A stretch of DNA of 14,376 nucleotides from CAVXFL01 sp963761015. GTDB taxonomy: Bacteria; Pseudomonadota; Alphaproteobacteria; Acetobacterales; Acetobacteraceae. Positions 7,266 through 13,935 of this stretch are shown here, piece by piece (within the stretch, counting starts at the first letter, position 1; every line of letters starts with the position of its first letter). The stretch is from positions 1-14,376 of the forward strand of contig CAVXFL010000007.1 in the NCBI GenBank assembly GCA_963761015.1, read 5' to 3'. The notes beneath the pieces were generated by a model. That model saw only the letters and a list, made by a program, of their open reading frames with translations, did not search any database and was not told the DNA's origin. The translations under genes were made by a program, and so were the position numbers.

Positions 7266-8344
7266 GGCACCGCTGTCGCTCCAAAGCGGCGAGGATCGCG
7301 GCGCGATCGACGGCGTCTTTCGCCGCCTGCTGGTGGTTGATGCAGACAATATAGCGCGCCCCGCCCAGGGTCACCGCCTTGGCGCTGTATTCGATGTCCC
7401 TGCCACGCTTCTCCATGATGAGCGGCACGAACGGTGCGGCATCGTTGAGCACGACATCGCGCACCAGCTTGTCGGTCCGCTCGCGCACGCCGAGGATGTA
7501 GAGCAGGCCACGCGCCTCCAATGCGGCAATGGTCTCGGTGCTGATCATGCCACGGTCGGCGACGATGCAGACGCGGCCGATCGCGAAGCGTTGGCGCAGC
7601 CTCTCGATCACCGGCACCAGGGCAGTGACATCGGCGGTGTTGCCCGGCCACATCTCCGAGCATACCGGGCGCCCGTCGCCGTCGATCAGCACCGCGAGGA
7701 TCATCTGCCGCAGGTCAGGCCGATGGTCTTTGCTATAGCCGTATTGACCGATGCTCTGTCCGACCGCAGGCCTTCGAAGTACAGGCTGGTGGTGTCCATG
7801 AACACCAGGTCGAGCCGGCTGAACAGATCGCGGCGATGGGCGAACAACTGCTCCTCGATCAGGTCCTTGGTGCAGCGCGGCGCGAATGGCGTCGCATCCG
7901 TCCTGCTGCCCGGCCGGCAGTTCTTTCCCGAGCCAGGCCATGGCGCGGTAGAGGTGGTGCAGGTCGAGGTCTTCGCTGCCTGCGATGCGATAGTCCTCGC
8001 GCCAATGATCCGCCAGCAGATCCGAACCGCCGCGCATCAGCCGATGCAGCACGGTGAGGAACACCGCACGTTCCACTGCGAAGCGATGGCCGCGCTTGCG
8101 CGCAAGACCCGCGATCACGTCCTGGCAGCCAGTCTCTTGCCACAGCCGCTCGAACAGCAGGGCGGGGCCGATGCGGCGCACCGCGATTGCCGGCGCCTCG
8201 CCGCTGCGTGCGGCATCCAGGACCATCGCCTGCCGCACGAAGCGGGCACCCGAGCGCAGCAGTCGATCGAGCTGGCCGCTGGCCTCGAGCTCGTCGAGCC
8301 GCCCCAGCGTGGCGATCACGCGTTGGCGGACCTGCTCACCGGAG
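7266..8344 (-). pseudogene. IS1634-type (IS4 superfamily) transposase, main fragment
   Basis: This is the central part of an IS1634-like transposase, reading EQVRQRVIATLGRLDELEAS, then LLFERLWQETGCQDVIAGLA, LFSRLDLVFMDTTSLYFEG and YGYSKDHRPDLRQMILAVLI, up to YIVCINHQQAAKDAVDRAAI. The first catalytic Asp (FMDTTSLYFEG) and second (CIVADRGMISTETIAALEAR) are visible. The region with the final Glu is missing because the IS256 end replaces it at 7265/7266. Two frameshifts are needed: near 7896 (one extra base between QQDG and ATPFAPRCTKD) and near 7762-7771 (one base missing between YFEG and GQSIGQYG). At 8344/8345 the gene is split by the IS66 element, and its N-terminus lies at 9840-9909. The gene is clearly dead. 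Confidence 0.85.
8337..8344. repeat. 8-bp target-site duplication of the IS66 element (left copy; right copy at 9840-9847)
   Basis: CACCGGAG occurs immediately before the left end of the IS66 element (8337-8344) and immediately after its right end (9840-9847). Eight base pairs is the standard IS66 target duplication. It lies inside the IS1634-type gene, and one copy restores that gene's reading frame. Confidence 0.95.
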
Positions 8345-9839
8345 GTAATTGCTCACCTTGGTGACGGAGCGGCCTGGGTCGGGCCGGCCCGATCAGACCG
8401 GGACGAGCCGCAGCATCGGATAACGCTTGACACGGCTACGGGCGCCTCGATTCTAAACGCGGGGTGCCGACGTGCCCCGACCTCGACGAGCTGAGCCATG
8501 CGGAGAAGGACGCGCTGATCCGGGCGCTGATGGCGCAGCTTGCGGCGGCGCAGCAGCAGATCGCGGTACTGCAGGCGCGGGTGGATGAACTGACCCGCCC
8601 GGCGAAGACCCCAGACAACTCGTCGAAGCCTCCGTCGCAAGGCCAGAAGGAAAATCTCCCGTCGCCCGGCGGTGATCGCCCGGCGCGCAAGAGCCGGCCC
8701 GGCGCGGGTCGCACGCTGCACCCGAACCCGGATCGTGTGGTCGAGGCCAAGCTGACCGCTTGTCCGAACTGCCAGGCGGCCTTTCCGGAGACCTTGCCGA
8801 CGCCGCAGAACGTCTACGAGCGCATCGAACTGCCGCCGGTCAAGCCGGACGTCACGCAGGTGCGGCTGTTCGGCGGCCGTTGCGCCTGCTGCGGCAAGCG
8901 CGTGGTGGCCACGGCGCCGGCCGGGCTGGAGCCGGGTTCGCCATTCGGCCAGTCGATCGCGGCGCTGGTGGTCTACCTGCACTATGCCCACGCCATCGGC
9001 ATGGAGCGGCTGGCCACCCTGATGGACGAGGTGTTCTCGCTGTCGATCAGCGAAGGCGCGATCAGCAACATGCTGGCCCGCGCGCGCGAGCCGTTGCTCG
9101 CGGCCGCGGTGGCGATCCGCGAAACCGTGACCGCCAGCGCCGTGGTGTGTTCGGACGAAACCTCGGCGCGGGTGAGCGGCAAGACTTGCTGGGAATGGGT
9201 GTTCGTCGGCACGCTCGCGGTGCTGCACATCATTCGCCCCAGCCGCGGCAAGGCTGTCGTGCAGGACTTGTTCGGTGCCATTCAGCCGATGGTTTGGGTC
9301 TCCGATATGCTGGGCAGCCAGCGCGGCCATGCCGTGGAATGGCAGGTGTGCCTCGCGCATCTGCTGCGCGATGCACGGTATGCCATCGAATGTGGCGATA
9401 CCGCCTTCAGCGCCGCCTTCAAACGGCTGCTGCTGCGCGCCATCGCCATTGGGCAGCGACGCGACACGTTGGCCGACAGCACATTGCGCCAGTATCGTGC
9501 CGATCTGAACCGCCGGCTCGATCGGATCATGATGGCCGGCCCGATCGGTGAGCCGGGACGCAAGTTACGCAAGCGCATCGGGGCCAATCGCGCGCACTTG
9601 TTCGTGTTCGTTACCAACCGCGACGTGCCGTACACCAACAACATCTCCGAGCGGAACCTCCGCCCCAGCGTGATCTTCCGCAAGGTCACCAACGGTTTCC
9701 GCTGCGAGTGGGGGGCCGAGACCTACGCCGCATTCCGCTCCATCGTCAGCACCGCCAAGGCCAACCGAACTGCCATACTCGGTGCCGTCCGCACCGCTCT
9801 GCTCACCCAGCCACTACCCACACCGGGGTGAGCAGTTAC
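8345..9839 (+). mobile_element. IS66-family insertion sequence, single-ORF type (ISBst12-like), complete
   Basis: This 1495-bp element has left end GTAATTGCTCACCTTGGTGA and right end, read inward from 9839, GTAACTGCTCACCCCGGTGT. These inverted repeats start with the GTAA typical of IS66. It is flanked by perfect CACCGGAG duplications. It encodes only the TnpC-type transposase and lacks tnpA and tnpB, as in the ISBst12 subgroup. It interrupts an IS1634-type transposase gene between the codons for SHRSG and EQVRQ. Its clean ends and duplication suggest a fairly recent insertion. Confidence 0.95.
8464..9831 (+). CDS. IS66-family transposase (TnpC)
   Basis: This is an intact 455-aa DDE transposase. 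A leucine-zipper-like N-terminus (LIRALMAQLAAAQQQIAVLQ, residues 18-37) is followed by the conserved TPDNSSKPPSQGQK linker (49-62). A Cys-rich zinc-binding region follows, with C100/C103 (ACPNCQ) and C140/C142/C143 (RCACCGK). Catalytic positions are D231 (VCSDETSARVSG), D281 (WVSDMLGSQRGHA) and E396 (TNNISERNLRPSVIFRK). The C-terminus is typical (GFRCEWGAETYAAFRSIVST). I used the GTG at 8464 as start because it gives the usual PDLDELSHAEKDAL N-terminus. The ribosome site there is weak. It is the only gene of its element. Confidence 0.93.
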   Translation: MPTCPDLDELSHAEKDALIRALMAQLAAAQQQIAVLQARVDELTRPAKTPDNSSKPPSQGQKENLPSPGGDRPARKSRPGAGRTLHPNPDRVVEAKLTACPNCQAAFPETLPTPQNVYERIELPPVKPDVTQVRLFGGRCACCGKRVVATAPAGLEPGSPFGQSIAALVVYLHYAHAIGMERLATLMDEVFSLSISEGAISNMLARAREPLLAAAVAIRETVTASAVVCSDETSARVSGKTCWEWVFVGTLAVLHIIRPSRGKAVVQDLFGAIQPMVWVSDMLGSQRGHAVEWQVCLAHLLRDARYAIECGDTAFSAAFKRLLLRAIAIGQRRDTLADSTLRQYRADLNRRLDRIMMAGPIGEPGRKLRKRIGANRAHLFVFVTNRDVPYTNNISERNLRPSVIFRKVTNGFRCEWGAETYAAFRSIVSTAKANRTAILGAVRTALLTQPLPTPG

Positions 9840-9909
9840 CACCGGAGCGATGGCTCTCGACGATCTGCAGGTAGATGCGGCCCTGCGACTGCTTGCGGCG
9901 GAAATACAT
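9840..9909 (-). pseudogene. IS1634-type transposase, N-terminal fragment (continues at 7266-8344)
   Basis: ATG 9909-9907 starts MYFRRKQSQGRIYLQIVESH followed by RSG, a typical IS1634 N-terminus. The reading frame runs into the IS66 right-end duplication. It resumes exactly in frame beyond the left end as EQVRQRVIATLGRLDELEAS when one CACCGGAG copy is removed. This proves that the two pieces are one gene split by the IS66 insertion. Confidence 0.88.
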
Positions 9910-10086
9910 GCGCGAACTCGATGAGGGTGCGCACAGAATCACGCAGATCAGCCAACAGTCAATGGAAAACACCATCCTGGCGTGGCACTACATATTTGGC
10001 GGATACACCACCCGCACCCAATCATATCAATCGTCTAGCCTACTTATGCACAGGGCAACTGTCGAAGTTGGGTTTGAGTGGTCGAT
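9910..10086. other. upstream DNA of the IS1634 remnant and 3' flank of the ctrA-like gene
   Basis: This stretch is non-coding and somewhat A/T-rich. It should contain the 5' end and promoter of the IS1634-type element (minus strand) and the junction with DNA 3' of the ctrA-like gene. The outer end of the IS1634 element cannot be placed because its other end was lost. I saw no convincing terminator hairpin after the ctrA-like stop at 10089-10087. Confidence 0.4.
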
Positions 10087-10824
10087 TCACGCAATGGCCA
10101 GTTGTAGAGAATGGCGGACAGTATCGTGCTTCGACAACTCGGAGTTGTTCTGTTGCGGGTGGCGCAGTATGTAGCCGCGTCCCCAAATGGTGCCGATGAG
10201 ATCCTGCGCCCCCGCCTGAGCTAATTTCTTGCGTAGTTTGCAAATAAAGACGTCAATTATCTTGATCTCTGGCTCATCCAAGCCACCATAGAGATGGTTC
10301 AGAAATGCCTCCTTGGTAAGAGCCATTCCTTTTCGTAATACAAGCAACTCAAGTATTGCATACTCTTTGCTCGTGAGGTGGACTGGCTTTCCGTGCACGA
10401 TAACTTCCTGCCGATCCAGATTCAAAACTAGGGGCCCCACTTCAAGGGCCGCGTGGCTGAATCCCTTGCTGCGCCGAATTATTGCCTGGATACGCGCAAG
10501 CAATTCTGCGCTATCAAACGGTTTAGTTATAAAATCATCAGCCCCAAGCCCGAAGGCTTTCACTTTTGCCTGAGGGCGTGAGAGGCCCGACAAGATAATA
10601 ACAGGAGTCTCTATGTGTAAACTCCGAAGTCGTCGCAAAACTTCGTATCCCTCTATGTCAGGCAGCAGCAATTCGATGATTAATATGTCATAATCGTAAT
10701 GCTTTGCTAATTCAACGGCTTCTTCGCCATTATCGACCTGATCTATCACGCCGCCCGCCGATTTGAGCAGCGAAGCCAGTTCGCGCGCCGTCGCGAATTC
10801 GTGTTCTACCACTAAGGCGCGCAT
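10087..10824 (-). CDS. CtrA-like OmpR-family response regulator with Glu at the phosphorylation site
   Basis: This 245-aa two-domain transcription regulator closely resembles CtrA, the alphaproteobacterial master regulator of cell cycle, motility and gene-transfer agents. The receiver (1-120) is followed by a winged-helix domain (about 128-222). CtrA signatures include HYDYDILIIELLLPDIEGYE (receiver), GADDFITKPF, RIQAIIRRSKG, LTSKEYAILELLVLRKG, LTKEAFLNHLYGGLDEPEIK, IIDVFICKLRKKL and IWGRGYIL. Position 51, the phosphorylated Asp in CtrA, is Glu (codon GAA, 10674-10672). The acidic pocket reads E7-H8-E9 instead of the E-D-D of CtrA. S79 and K101 are kept. The start chosen is ATG 10824-10822 because GGAGGT lies about four bases upstream; an ATG at 10836 would place that site inside the gene. 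Codons are visibly A/T-richer than in the flanking IS genes, suggesting separate origin. It is probably a paralogue or plasmid/phage-borne homologue, not the housekeeping ctrA, so no symbol is given. Confidence 0.9.
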   Translation of the reverse strand: MRALVVEHEFATARELASLLKSAGGVIDQVDNGEEAVELAKHYDYDILIIELLLPDIEGYEVLRRLRSLHIETPVIILSGLSRPQAKVKAFGLGADDFITKPFDSAELLARIQAIIRRSKGFSHAALEVGPLVLNLDRQEVIVHGKPVHLTSKEYAILELLVLRKGMALTKEAFLNHLYGGLDEPEIKIIDVFICKLRKKLAQAGAQDLIGTIWGRGYILRHPQQNNSELSKHDTVRHSLQLAIA

Positions 10825-10965
10825 CACGACCTCCATCTAACTACCGTAGAACGGTATCACATATGAAAACTCCCGTAAAGAGTGTGTGGTGTATGGCTGA
10901 TGCGGCACCTTATGTGCAAATTTTAAGCAAATTTCCTGTCTTTGATGATCCCATTCGAGTCTTGA
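10825..10965 (-). promoter_or_regulatory. upstream region of the ctrA-like gene with palindrome and direct repeats
   Basis: Immediately upstream of the ribosome site is a perfect inverted repeat, TACCGT-AGA-ACGGTA (10842-10856). It is about 18 bp from the start codon and overlaps the likely start of transcription or leader. Farther out, GCAAATTT occurs twice exactly 11 bp apart (10916-10923 and 10927-10934, plus strand), about one helical turn, with TTAA between the copies. Both look like operator sites for a dimeric or tandem-binding regulator. A full CtrA site (TTAA, 7 bases, TTAA) was not found. Promoter boxes are not clear. The function is inferred from position only. Confidence 0.4.
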
Positions 10966-10974
10966 AGAGCCTGT

Positions 10975-11167
10975 CGGCCGCCCGCATCGGGTGGGCCGGC
11001 CGGCAGCAAATGGGTCCCGCGCTATCCGCACGGTCGAGATCTATCATCACGGTGTCCGCGTCGCTGCGCATGTCCGCAGCCCACTATCGCATCGACACAC
11101 CACCATCCTCGATCACATGCCGAGCGCACATCGGCGCTACGCCGACTGGACCCTCCTCCGCTGCGCA
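10975..11167 (+). pseudogene. istA: IS21-family IstA, internal fragment (IS21-II, first piece)
   Basis: The frame through 10991-11167 encodes SRAIRTVEIYHHGVRVAAHV, then RSPLSHRHTTILDHMPSAHR and RYADWTLLR. This matches the C-terminal third of many IstA proteins, just before the segment that continues at about 13936. The N-terminal two thirds and the catalytic core are absent: upstream the sequence changes to the A/T-richer ctrA promoter region near 10965-10975. The fragment ends where the left end of IS3-C begins (about 11168-11174). It is non-functional. Confidence 0.75.
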
Positions 11168-11415
11168 GTTGATTGAGACATCCCGCAAGCGGACGGTGTC
11201 CGCGGGAGGGATGAGCGATGGGGGAGCGTAAAGCGGAGCGGGCGGGGGCCGTGGAGCGACCGCAAGAGTCTGGCGCAGCGGCGTGAGGCGGACCCCCTCA
11301 AGTGGACCACTGAGCCGCTCGGCTTAATTGGAATTCGACCGCTCCTGATTCCTCACATTATGCCGCTTGTGGCTGCTGCTGCTGCGGTTGTGGGCATGTG
11401 GATAACGCGCCAGCG

Positions 11416-12321
11416 TTATCCAAGCGCAGCGTCATGTCCACAACCGTTTCGCTCTTGCCGGGCAGCAACCGTTTCGCTCTTGCCGGGCAGCCCCTCGCGC
11501 GAAACCGCCATCGGCGGGCGATTTCCCAGCGCCTGATGCGGCCGCCGCAGATTGTAAAACGCGATCCATGCGGCAATCCCGGCCCGCGCCTCGCGGCCAT
11601 CCGCATAGCCTTTCAGATACACGTCCTCGTGCTTCAGCGAGCGCCACAACCGCTCAATGAACACGTTGTCCAGCCACCGCCCGCGCCCGTCCATCGACAC
11701 TTTGATCCCGGCCGCGAGCAGCGTGCCGGTGAACGCCGCGCTGGTGAATTGGCTCCCCTGATCGGTGTTGAAGATCTCCGGCTTGCCGAACCGCCTCAGC
11801 GCTTCTGCCAGCGCGGAAACGCAGAACGACACGTCCATCGTGTTCGACAACCGCCAAGCCAGCACCGCCCGGCTCTGCCAGTCCATGATCGCCACCAGAT
11901 ACAAGAAGCCGCGGCCGATCGGGACGTAGGTGATGTCCGCCGCCCAGACCTGGTTCGGCCGCTCGATCGGCAAATCCCGAAGCAAATACGGGAAGATCTT
12001 GTGCCCCGGCGCCGGCTTGGTGGTGCGCGGCTTCGGCCCGAGTGCGGCGATCCCCATCCACCGCATCAACCGCTGCACCCGCTTGCGGTTAACCGCGCGA
12101 CCTTCGGCCCGCAGCAGCGCCGTGATCCGCCGCGAACCGAGAAACGGCCAGGCCGTGAACAGCTCGTCGATGCGACGCAGCAGCGCGAGTTCGTTGTCGT
12201 TCGCCGCCGTCGGCTCGCGATACACGCCGGATCGCGCCAGGCCCAGCAACGCGCATTGGCGGCGGACCGATAGGTTGGGGTGGTCGCGGTCGAGCCGGGC
12301 GCGCCGGTCCGGAGTGCTCAT
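11416..12321 (-). CDS. IS3-family transposase OrfB (IS3-D), C-terminus altered by a 25-bp duplication
   Basis: This 301-aa integrase-type subunit has an HTH_21-like region at about residues 44-90 (IDELFTAWPFLGSRRITALL, RAEGRAVNRKRVQRLMRWMG). Catalytic residues are D129 (NQVWAADITYVPI), D187 (FNTDQGSQFTS) and E223 (WLDNVFIERLWRSLK). ATG 12321-12319 overlaps the orfA stop as ATGA. After SREGLPGKSETV the frame is shifted by a perfect 25-bp tandem repeat and ends with an unrelated 17-residue tail. Removing one copy restores VDMTLRLDNAGALSTCPQPQ followed by QQQPQAA, with the stop at 11360-11358, as in related proteins. The catalytic core is complete, so activity is possible but untested. Confidence 0.9.
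   Translation of the reverse strand: MSTPDRRARLDRDHPNLSVRRQCALLGLARSGVYREPTAANDNELALLRRIDELFTAWPFLGSRRITALLRAEGRAVNRKRVQRLMRWMGIAALGPKPRTTKPAPGHKIFPYLLRDLPIERPNQVWAADITYVPIGRGFLYLVAIMDWQSRAVLAWRLSNTMDVSFCVSALAEALRRFGKPEIFNTDQGSQFTSAAFTGTLLAAGIKVSMDGRGRWLDNVFIERLWRSLKHEDVYLKGYADGREARAGIAAWIAFYNLRRPHQALGNRPPMAVSREGLPGKSETVAARQERNGCGHDAALG
11441..11490. repeat. perfect 25-bp tandem duplication in IS3-D orfB
   Basis: Two adjacent identical 25-bp units, 11441-11465 and 11466-11490, begin CAACCGTTTCGCTCTTGCCG and end GGCAG. Because 25 is not a multiple of three, the duplication shifts the frame of orfB near its 3' end. It looks like a slippage or short-duplication event. Confidence 0.92.
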
Positions 12322-12608
12322 CTTCCGGACCTCCCGGCCAAAAAATCGCGTTCCACGGTCAACTGCCCGATCTTGGCGTGCAGCTTCTCGATCTCACGTT
12401 CGCGCTGCGCCTCAGCCTCGTGGCCGACCTTGGCATCGAATGCCCGTGCCGCCTGCTCCTGAAGCTGCTTCTTCCAGGCGTAGATTTGGTTCGGGTGCAC
12501 CCCATAGCGCTGCGCGAGGTCGGTCACCGTCGCGGTCTCCCGCAATGCCTCCACTGCGATCTTCGCCTTCAGCGCCGCATCGATCTTGCGTCGTGTTCGC
12601 TTCGTCAT
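12318..12608 (-). CDS. IS3-family transposase OrfA (IS3-D)
   Basis: This 96-aa DNA-binding subunit begins MTKRTRRKIDAALKAKIAVE. An HTH follows (VTDLAQRYGVHPNQIYAWKK, about residues 28-47), then a coiled-coil segment (REREIEKLHAKIGQLTVERD, about 69-88). ATG 12608-12606 is preceded by GGAGCGGGAG. The stop overlaps the orfB start. A slippery T-run near its end predicts an OrfAB fusion protein. Confidence 0.9.
   Translation of the reverse strand: MTKRTRRKIDAALKAKIAVEALRETATVTDLAQRYGVHPNQIYAWKKQLQEQAARAFDAKVGHEAEAQREREIEKLHAKIGQLTVERDFLAGRSGR
12339..12345 (-). other. programmed -1 frameshift site T TTT TTG in IS3-D
   Basis: On the minus strand orfA reads GAT TTT TTG, giving the heptamer T TTT TTG in the correct phase for -1 slippage. 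After slippage the new frame is open into the orfB ATG at 12321, giving an OrfAB fusion. T-rich slippery heptamers are known in IS3-related elements. No stimulatory structure was assessed. Confidence 0.65.
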
Positions 12609-12703
12609 CTCCCGCTCCGTCTATCAGCGGAGCGGCCTCTCTCCAATCAAGCCACCGGTCCTAAATTCGGGGTCCACTTCTGGCGCCCGCCCGCGGTGGG
12701 CGG

Positions 12704-12997
12704 ATGTCGCGCCAGCGCAAAACCGCCGCGGTGCTGCGGCTGTTGCGCGGCGAGGACCTGGAAGCCGTGTCGCGCTCGCTCGGCGTCACCGCCGCGACGC
12801 TGAGCAACTGGCGTGACGCCTTTCTCGCTGCCGGCGAGGCCGCCCTGGCGACCCGGCCCGGCGACGGCGCGACGCTCGAGAGCGAGCGGCTGAAGGCACG
12901 GCTCGGTGCGATGCTGCTCGAACACGAACTGCTCGAGCAGAAGATCGCCACGCTGGAGGCCGGCCGCCCTTTGGCCCGCCGGAGGTGGAGACGATGA
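12704..12997 (+). CDS. IS3-family transposase OrfA (IS3-C)
   Basis: This 97-aa DNA-binding subunit begins MSRQRKTAAVLRLLRGEDLE. It has an HTH (AVSRSLGVTAATLSNWRDAF, about residues 21-40) and a coiled-coil-like tail (LKARLGAMLLEHELLEQKIA). Homologues often start at this methionine, so the protein may be complete even though IS3-D lies directly upstream and has replaced its promoter and leader. The stop TGA (12995-12997) overlaps the orfB ATG. I saw no strong slippery heptamer. Confidence 0.82.
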   Translation: MSRQRKTAAVLRLLRGEDLEAVSRSLGVTAATLSNWRDAFLAAGEAALATRPGDGATLESERLKARLGAMLLEHELLEQKIATLEAGRPLARRRWRR

Positions 12998-13884
12998 GCC
13001 GCGCGCTCTGCCCCTCCAGCGGCAAACCATACGGCCTGGCGATGGTTTGCCGCGTCTGGCGCGCGGCGCAGGCCAGCGTCTATCGCCGTCGCCTGCCGCC
13101 CCGCGCCGAACCGCCGCGGCGCCCGGGTCCGCTCGGGCCGATGTCCGATCGCGAATTGCTGGAAGCGATCCGCGGCATTCTTCTCGCCAGCCCGTTTCAC
13201 GGCGAAGGCCACCGCAAGATCTGGGCGAAGTTGCGCATCGCCGGCGTGCGCACCTCGAAGCGTCGGGTGCTGCGGCTCATGCGCGAGCACGATTTGCTTG
13301 CGCCCGGCCGGGTCGGATCGCCGCGCGGCCCGCGCAGCCACGACGGCACCATCATTCCCGAAACCGTCGATGCGATGTGGGGCACCGATCTGACGACGAC
13401 CATGACCGGCGAGGGCCAGGCGGCGGTGTTCATCGCGGTCGATCATTGCTCCGCCGAATGCGTCGGCATCCATGCCGCGGCGCGGGCCACCCGCTTCGAG
13501 GCGCTCGAACCAATCCGGCAGGGGGTGCGCCAGTGCTTCGGGCGGTTCGCGGCTGGTGCGGCTCGTGGCCTGGCGCTGCGGCATGATCACGGATCGCAAT
13601 ACATGTCCGACGCATTTCAGAACGAACTCACCTTCCTCGGCATCGAAAGCTCGCCCGCGTTCGTGCGCGCGCCAGAAGGCAACGGCTGCGCCGAGCGCTT
13701 CATCCGGACGCTGAAGGAAAACCTCCTGTGGGTGCGGCACTTCGAAACCATCGAGCAACTCCGCCACGCGCTGCTGGCGTTCCGCGATGCCTACAACGCC
13801 ACCTGGCTGATCGAGCGGCACGGATTCGTCACGCCGGCCGCATTGCGCCGCCGACAGCTTCAACCCGCGGCCCTGGCCGCGTAG
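12994..13884 (+). CDS. IS3-family transposase OrfB (IS3-C)
   Basis: This is a 296-aa integrase-like subunit. ATG 12994 lies eight bases after GGAGG (12981-12985) and overlaps the orfA stop; a GTG at 12985 would add three residues. An N-terminal HTH_21-like region (FHGEGHRKIWAKLRIAGVRT, SKRRVLRLMREHDLLAP, about 68-104) precedes the catalytic core. The triad is D132 (AMWGTDLTTTMTG), D198 (LRHDHGSQYMS) and E234 (GNGCAERFIRTLKENLLW). The reading frame is intact to the stop at 13884. The element's own leader is displaced by IS3-D, so expression would rely on read-through or a promoter created at that junction. Confidence 0.9.
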   Translation: MSRALCPSSGKPYGLAMVCRVWRAAQASVYRRRLPPRAEPPRRPGPLGPMSDRELLEAIRGILLASPFHGEGHRKIWAKLRIAGVRTSKRRVLRLMREHDLLAPGRVGSPRGPRSHDGTIIPETVDAMWGTDLTTTMTGEGQAAVFIAVDHCSAECVGIHAAARATRFEALEPIRQGVRQCFGRFAAGAARGLALRHDHGSQYMSDAFQNELTFLGIESSPAFVRAPEGNGCAERFIRTLKENLLWVRHFETIEQLRHALLAFRDAYNATWLIERHGFVTPAALRRRQLQPAALAA

Positions 13885-13935
13885 CCTGCAATCCGATGTC
13901 TCATCAACCGAGGGCGCTACAACCCCGGACAGATT

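Larger units (their letters stand above)
11284..12695 (-). mobile_element. IS3-family insertion sequence (IS3-D) nested in IS3-C
   Basis: orfA and orfB are on the minus strand. The end at 11284 reads TGAGGCGGACCCCCTC followed by AAGTGGACC, the classical IS3 terminus. At the other end AAGTGGACC recurs (inward from 12679), but the outer 16 bases there match poorly (7 of 16), so the right boundary (12680-12703) is uncertain and may be altered. It separates the IS3-C leader from IS3-C orfA. TCTGGCGC occurs near both sides (11269-11276 and 12679-12686), but it is not adjacent to the left end. Confidence 0.7.
11174..13903 (+). mobile_element. IS3-family insertion sequence (IS3-C), interrupted by IS3-D
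   Basis: The left end TGAGACATC (11174-11182) is matched by GATGTCTCA at 13895-13903 (inward TGAGACATC). The similarity extends outward into GTTGAT on the left and TCAAC on the right, so the true outer bases may lie up to six bases farther. A leader of about 110 bp (11174-11283) is separated from orfA/orfB (12704-13884) by IS3-D. The element sits in an istA pseudogene whose two halves flank it. The right junction (13904-13935) holds about 30 bases that I cannot assign to either the IS or istA. Confidence 0.7.

Noticed and set aside
8353..9360. Long minus-strand open frame opposite the IS66 transposase, and similar ones opposite other transposases (for example 7093-8364, 11398-12273, 12661-13863)
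   Set aside because: All are shadows of genes with clear catalytic motifs on the other strand. None shows a family pattern of its own.
636..9839. A large composite transposon carrying the window's genes
   Set aside because: No two like copies of one IS flank a cargo segment in suitable orientation. The only repeated IS (IS3-A/B) is directly adjacent to its partner.
10916..10940. Canonical CtrA binding site upstream of the ctrA-like gene
   Set aside because: Only one TTAA half-site is present; the expected second TTAA seven bases away is missing on both sides.
11219..11281. Small gene starting at ATG 11219 (MGERKAERAGAVERPQ)
   Set aside because: It stops at the IS3-D boundary and sits in the IS3-C leader. 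I could not join it in frame to orfA at 12704.
11269..12686. TCTGGCGC repeats as the target duplication of IS3-D
   Set aside because: The left copy is seven bases away from the recognisable IS end, IS3 duplications are usually 3-5 bp, and the sequences diverge right after the repeat. Chance is plausible in GC-rich DNA.
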